From JBDSLU01 sp039916225 (lineage in GTDB: Bacteria > Acidobacteriota > Vicinamibacteria > Vicinamibacterales > Vicinamibacteraceae): a stretch of 35,124 nucleotides of DNA. Position 1 is the first letter of the stretch. Each line of letters begins with the position of its first letter. Below are positions 32,692-35,124 of the stretch, in pieces. The stretch covers positions 1 through 35,124 of the forward strand of contig JBDSLU010000280.1 in the NCBI GenBank assembly GCA_039916225.1. The letters run 5' to 3'. The notes below the pieces were generated by a model. That model was not told where the DNA came from, did not search any database, and saw only the letters and a list, made by a program, of their open reading frames with translations. A program made the translations under genes and the position numbers.

Positions 32692-33425
32692 TCGTCTACG
32701 GGGCCCACGCCGCGTTCGAAGCGCTGCGCGCCCGGCGGGCGACGCGGTTGTCGCTGGTGGCGCGTCCGGGCGCGGCACCGAACCGCCGCACCGCCGATCT
32801 CGTCGCCGAGGCGCAACGGGCCGGTGTGCCGGTCGAGACCATCTCCGAGGAGCAGGCCTCACGCCTGTCGAGTGGCCGGCCGCACCAGGGCGTCATCGCC
32901 GAGGTGAACGCGCCCGAGGATTGGGCCCCGGCCGATCTCGTCGCCGCCGCGCGCGGGCCGGCGCTGCTGGTCGTGCTCGACGGCATCGAGGATCCGCACA
33001 ACCTCGGGGCGATCCTGCGGACGGCGGACGCCGCCGGCGTCGACGGCGTGATCCGGCAGGAGCGGCGAGCCGCGCCGCTCGACGGCGCGGTGGCCAAGAC
33101 GTCGGCGGGCGCGGTCGCGCACTTGAAGATCGCGACCGTCGTCAACGTCACCCGCGCCATCGAGGAGATCAAGGAGGCCGGCGTGTGGACCGTCGGTCTG
33201 GCCGCCGATGGCGATGCCGCCTACGACGCGATCGATCTGACGGTGCCGACCGCGATCGTCGTCGGCGCCGAGGGCGCGGGCCTCCGCCGCCTGGTGCGCG
33301 AAGCCTGCGACCACGTCGTCGCCATCCCGATGGCCGGCCAGGTCTCGAGCCTGAACGTCTCAGTGGCGACGGCCATCGTGCTGTTCGAAGCCGTCCGCCA
33401 GCGCCGGCAGCCGCAGGGGCGTTGA
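32688..33425 (+). CDS. rlmB: 23S rRNA 2'-O-methyltransferase (RlmB/TrmH family)
   Basis: A 245-residue SPOUT methyltransferase that modifies a ribose in 23S rRNA, using S-adenosylmethionine in the C-terminal trefoil knot. N-terminal substrate-binding domain MIVYGAHAAFEALRA; motif 1 DPHNLGAILRTADAAG; then AAPLDGAVAKTSAGAVAHL, VVGAEGAGLRRL and the final SSLNVSVATAIVL. The start overlaps the ispDF stop. The sequence fits RlmB best, though a close TrmH-type relative with another site cannot be excluded. Confidence 0.92.
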   Translation: MIVYGAHAAFEALRARRATRLSLVARPGAAPNRRTADLVAEAQRAGVPVETISEEQASRLSSGRPHQGVIAEVNAPEDWAPADLVAAARGPALLVVLDGIEDPHNLGAILRTADAAGVDGVIRQERRAAPLDGAVAKTSAGAVAHLKIATVVNVTRAIEEIKEAGVWTVGLAADGDAAYDAIDLTVPTAIVVGAEGAGLRRLVREACDHVVAIPMAGQVSSLNVSVATAIVLFEAVRQRRQPQGR

Positions 33426-33451
33426 CCGGCCGGGCGAACCGGTCCTATACT
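33422..33451 (+). promoter_or_regulatory. Promoter overlapping the rlmB stop
   Basis: TTGACC (33422-33427), 18-nt spacer, TATACT (33446-33451): five of six matches in each box. The -35 overlaps the rlmB TGA (33423-33425). It probably starts a transcript near 33458 running through the tRNA cluster. Confidence 0.6.
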
Positions 33452-33594
33452 TGGTGGTTCTGGTCGGTCGAGCGGATCCGCCGCATGTGGTCAGTCGCAG
33501 TGGAGACGGTCGAGGTCGGCCCGGTGTCGAGTCTGAGTCAAAATCTGAGGCGAGGCTCGGGATCCGGCGGGTCGATCAGTCAGTGGAATCGTAT

Positions 33595-33623
33595 TTGCTG
33601 GCGACCGGCCGGCATGCTAGACT
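33595..33623 (+). promoter_or_regulatory. Promoter just upstream of the tRNA cluster
   Basis: TTGCTG (33595-33600), 17-nt spacer, TAGACT (33618-33623). Start of transcription is expected near 33630, about 8 nt before tRNA-Thr. With the promoter at 33422 it makes a tandem pair, as is common for stable-RNA operons. Confidence 0.55.
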
Positions 33624-33637
33624 TGCGACTTTGTCTG

Positions 33638-33714
33638 GCTGGCGTAGCTCAGCCCGGTAGAGCAGCTGATTTGTAATCAGCAGGTCGGGGGTTCGAATCC
33701 CTTCGCCAGCTCCA
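33638..33714 (+). tRNA. tRNA-Thr (TGT anticodon)
   Basis: Acceptor GCTGGCG/CGCCAGC; anticodon stem GCTGA/TCAGC with loop TTTGTAA, anticodon TGT; GGTTCGAATC T-arm; discriminator T at 33711; encoded CCA 33712-33714. First tRNA of the Thr-Tyr-Gly-Thr cluster that normally precedes tuf and secE. Confidence 0.96.
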
Positions 33715-33835
33715 GTCCGTCACCGCCCCCGAACGGTCGAGAGGCATCGAGGTCGGCGACAGCGAAACGAAGGGACCCAGCGGCCGGAAGTTCACCCGAC
33801 ATCGACTCGAGACCGGGCCCGCGCGTCGGGCATGT

Positions 33836-33923
33836 GGCGAGGTTGCGGAGCGGTCAAACGCAACAGACTGTAAATCTGTCGCCCTCAGTGGCTTCGAAGG
33901 TTCGAATCCTTCCCTCGCCACCA
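33836..33923 (+). tRNA. tRNA-Tyr (GTA anticodon)
   Basis: A class II tRNA of 85 nt plus CCA. Acceptor GGCGAGG/CCTCGCC, anticodon stem CAGA/TCTG with GTA, and a long variable arm (GCCCTCAGTGGC). Discriminator A at 33920 and encoded CCA at 33921-33923. Strongly resembles other bacterial tRNA-Tyr, including TTCGAAGGTTCGAATCCTTC. Confidence 0.95.
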
Positions 33924-33975
33924 CGCTTCGGGGCGCGAGGGTGCCCGGTTCGGAAGTGGATGTGCGAGAAGGCTT

Positions 33976-34047
33976 GCGGGAGTAACTCAATGGTAGAGTC
34001 ACAGCCTTCCAAGCTGTTGGTTGCGGGTTCGATTCCCGTCTCCCGCT
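33976..34047 (+). tRNA. tRNA-Gly (TCC anticodon)
   Basis: Acceptor GCGGGAG/CTCCCGC; anticodon stem ACAGC/GCTGT with loop CTTCCAA, anticodon TCC; T-arm GGGTTCGATTCCC; discriminator T at 34047. The next bases are CTT, so the 3' CCA is not encoded, unlike the other five tRNAs in the window. Confidence 0.95.
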
Positions 34048-34144
34048 CTTCGCTCGTGGTCATGTCGACCGCGAGCTACGGCGCGGCAAGCCCGCTCCAA
34101 ATGGCCCGGCCGGCTTGACGGGCCGAAGCGACGAAGTCGCGAAG

Positions 34145-34220
34145 GCCGATGTAGCTCAGTTGGCAGAGCACGTCCTTGGTAAGGACGAGGTCACCGGTTC
34201 GATCCCGGTCATCGGCTCCA
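34145..34220 (+). tRNA. tRNA-Thr (GGT anticodon)
   Basis: Acceptor GCCGATG/CATCGGC; anticodon stem CGTCC/GGACG with loop TTGGTAA, anticodon GGT; T-arm CCGGTTCGATCCCGG; discriminator T at 34217; CCA 34218-34220. In the usual gene order tuf follows here, but rpmG starts only 35 bp later. Confidence 0.96.
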
Positions 34221-34255
34221 GAATCGTGCAGTACCAGCGCAGGTAGACGAACATC

Positions 34256-34405
34256 ATGCGAGACAACATTGCCTTGGCGTGCGGTGAGTGCAAGCGACGC
34301 AACTACGTGACGACCAAGAACAAGAAGAAGACCACCGAGCGCCTGCAGATGAAGAAGTTCTGCAGCTGGTGCCGGACGCACACGGCGCACAAGGAAACCA
34401 AGTAG
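34256..34405 (+). CDS. rpmG: 50S ribosomal protein L33
   Basis: A 49-residue L33, normal length, on the large subunit near the E site. It is the zinc-binding (C+) form: C9, C12, C36 and C39 in the motifs ACGEC and FCSWC, with MRDNIALACGECKRRNYVTTK at the start and HKETK at the end. The gene fits snugly between tRNA-Thr and tRNA-Trp, the usual place for rpmG upstream of secE. The start ATG 34256 gives the standard N-terminus. Confidence 0.95.
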   Translation: MRDNIALACGECKRRNYVTTKNKKKTTERLQMKKFCSWCRTHTAHKETK

Positions 34406-34411
34406 GCCAAT

Positions 34412-34487
34412 AGGTCAGTAGCTCAATTGGCAGAGCACCGGTCTCCAAAACCGGGGGTTGGGGGTTCGATTCCCTCCTGACCTGCCA
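34412..34487 (+). tRNA. tRNA-Trp (CCA anticodon)
   Basis: Acceptor AGGTCAG/CTGACCT; anticodon stem CCGGT/ACCGG with loop CTCCAAA, anticodon CCA; T-arm GGGGTTCGATTCCC; discriminator G at 34484; encoded CCA 34485-34487. Lies 6 bp after rpmG and before secE, a conserved order in many bacteria. Confidence 0.96.
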
Positions 34488-34550
34488 CCGTTTTCCTAGT
34501 CGTCTACGACGGGTTTCCAGTACGTCAGTAACGGGTTGTCGAGCGAATTC

Positions 34551-34825
34551 ATGAAGACCGCGAGCATGGAGAACACCAAAGACGCGCCTGTCAAGCCACG
34601 CGAGCGCGCGGCCGGGGGTCCGCTCGAGTGGTGGGGCCGCGGCCGTTCGTTCCTCGCTGAGGTGCGCGCCGAGATGCGGCGGGTCACGTGGCCGACGCGC
34701 GCGGAGGTCATTGCCACGACCTGGGTCGTGGTGCTGTTCTCCGCCGTGATAGGGACCTATCTCTGGGGGCTCGACGTGTTGTTTGCGCGTGCGGTCGCGT
34801 CGGCGTTCAAGGCGCTGGGGGCGGC

Positions 34826-34829
<4 letters not shown>
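34551..34829 (+). CDS. secE: Preprotein translocase subunit SecE
   Basis: A single-helix SecE of about 92 residues, which clamps SecY in the protein-export channel. It has a short charged N-terminal part, the amphipathic helix FLAEVRAEMRRVTWPTRAEV (the VTWPTR motif is diagnostic) and one membrane span (ATTWVVVLFSAVIGTYLWGL). The start is uncertain among TTG 34536, ATG 34551 and ATG 34566; none has a clear Shine-Dalgarno. Its TGA overlaps the nusG ATG (ATGA), so secE and nusG are coupled as usual. Confidence 0.92.

Positions 34830-35124
<295 letters not shown>

Overview
The window is very GC-rich and gene-dense, with almost all coding on short intergenic gaps and many ATGA/GTGA start-stop overlaps. 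Gene content points to a Gram-negative bacterium, most likely an Acidobacteriota member (Vicinamibacteria-like). The clues are an orphan MacB/FtsX-type permease of the kind expanded in that phylum, a LolB-like lipoprotein, LPS-type heptose genes and a fused IspD-IspF. The phylum call is inference from gene content; no rRNA gene is present.

Layout. 1-4160 (+): the 3' end of the complex I operon (nuoL end, nuoM, nuoN) and a hypothetical gene. 4161-4945: a gene-free stretch with hairpins, then a cold-shock protein gene on the minus strand. Its roughly 160-nt leader starts at a good sigma70-type promoter and contains a clear intrinsic terminator. 4946-6850 (+): purH and a small two-helix membrane protein. 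6886-11426 (-): a secreted M28 peptidase and a large secreted beta-propeller/repeat protein. 11565-14027 (+): an ABC permease with no ATPase beside it. 14112-17439 (-): a translationally coupled surface-glycan operon (glycosyltransferase 9, O-antigen-ligase-like protein, heptose-7-phosphate kinase-like protein). 17515-21146 (+): TPR protein, LolB-like lipoprotein, ispE. 21115-21993 (-): a lipoprotein of unknown role. 22068-33425 (+): a long housekeeping run of tRNA-Gln, prs, rplY, pth, rpsF, rpsR, rplI, dnaB, alr, radA, plsC, a B3/B4-domain protein, ispDF and rlmB. 33638-35124 (+): tRNA-Thr, Tyr, Gly, Thr, then rpmG, tRNA-Trp, secE and the start of nusG.

The genes serve respiration, purine/PRPP and isoprenoid supply (ispE plus bifunctional ispDF), translation (ribosomal proteins, tRNAs, Pth, RlmB), replication and repair (DnaB, RadA) and envelope biogenesis (PlsC, Alr, LolB-like, heptose/glycan genes). 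Gene order resembles well-known bacterial neighbourhoods: lolB-ispE-prs, rplY-pth, rpsF-rpsR-rplI-dnaB, and the thrU-tyrU-glyT-thrT-tuf-secE-nusG region, here without tuf.

I saw no convincing new defence, mobile or CRISPR system. The most interesting signals are non-coding: the csp leader with an internal terminator and a -10 region shared with purH, a structured untranslated leader ahead of tRNA-Gln, a very strong terminator running into the 5' region of dnaB, and the missing tuf gene.
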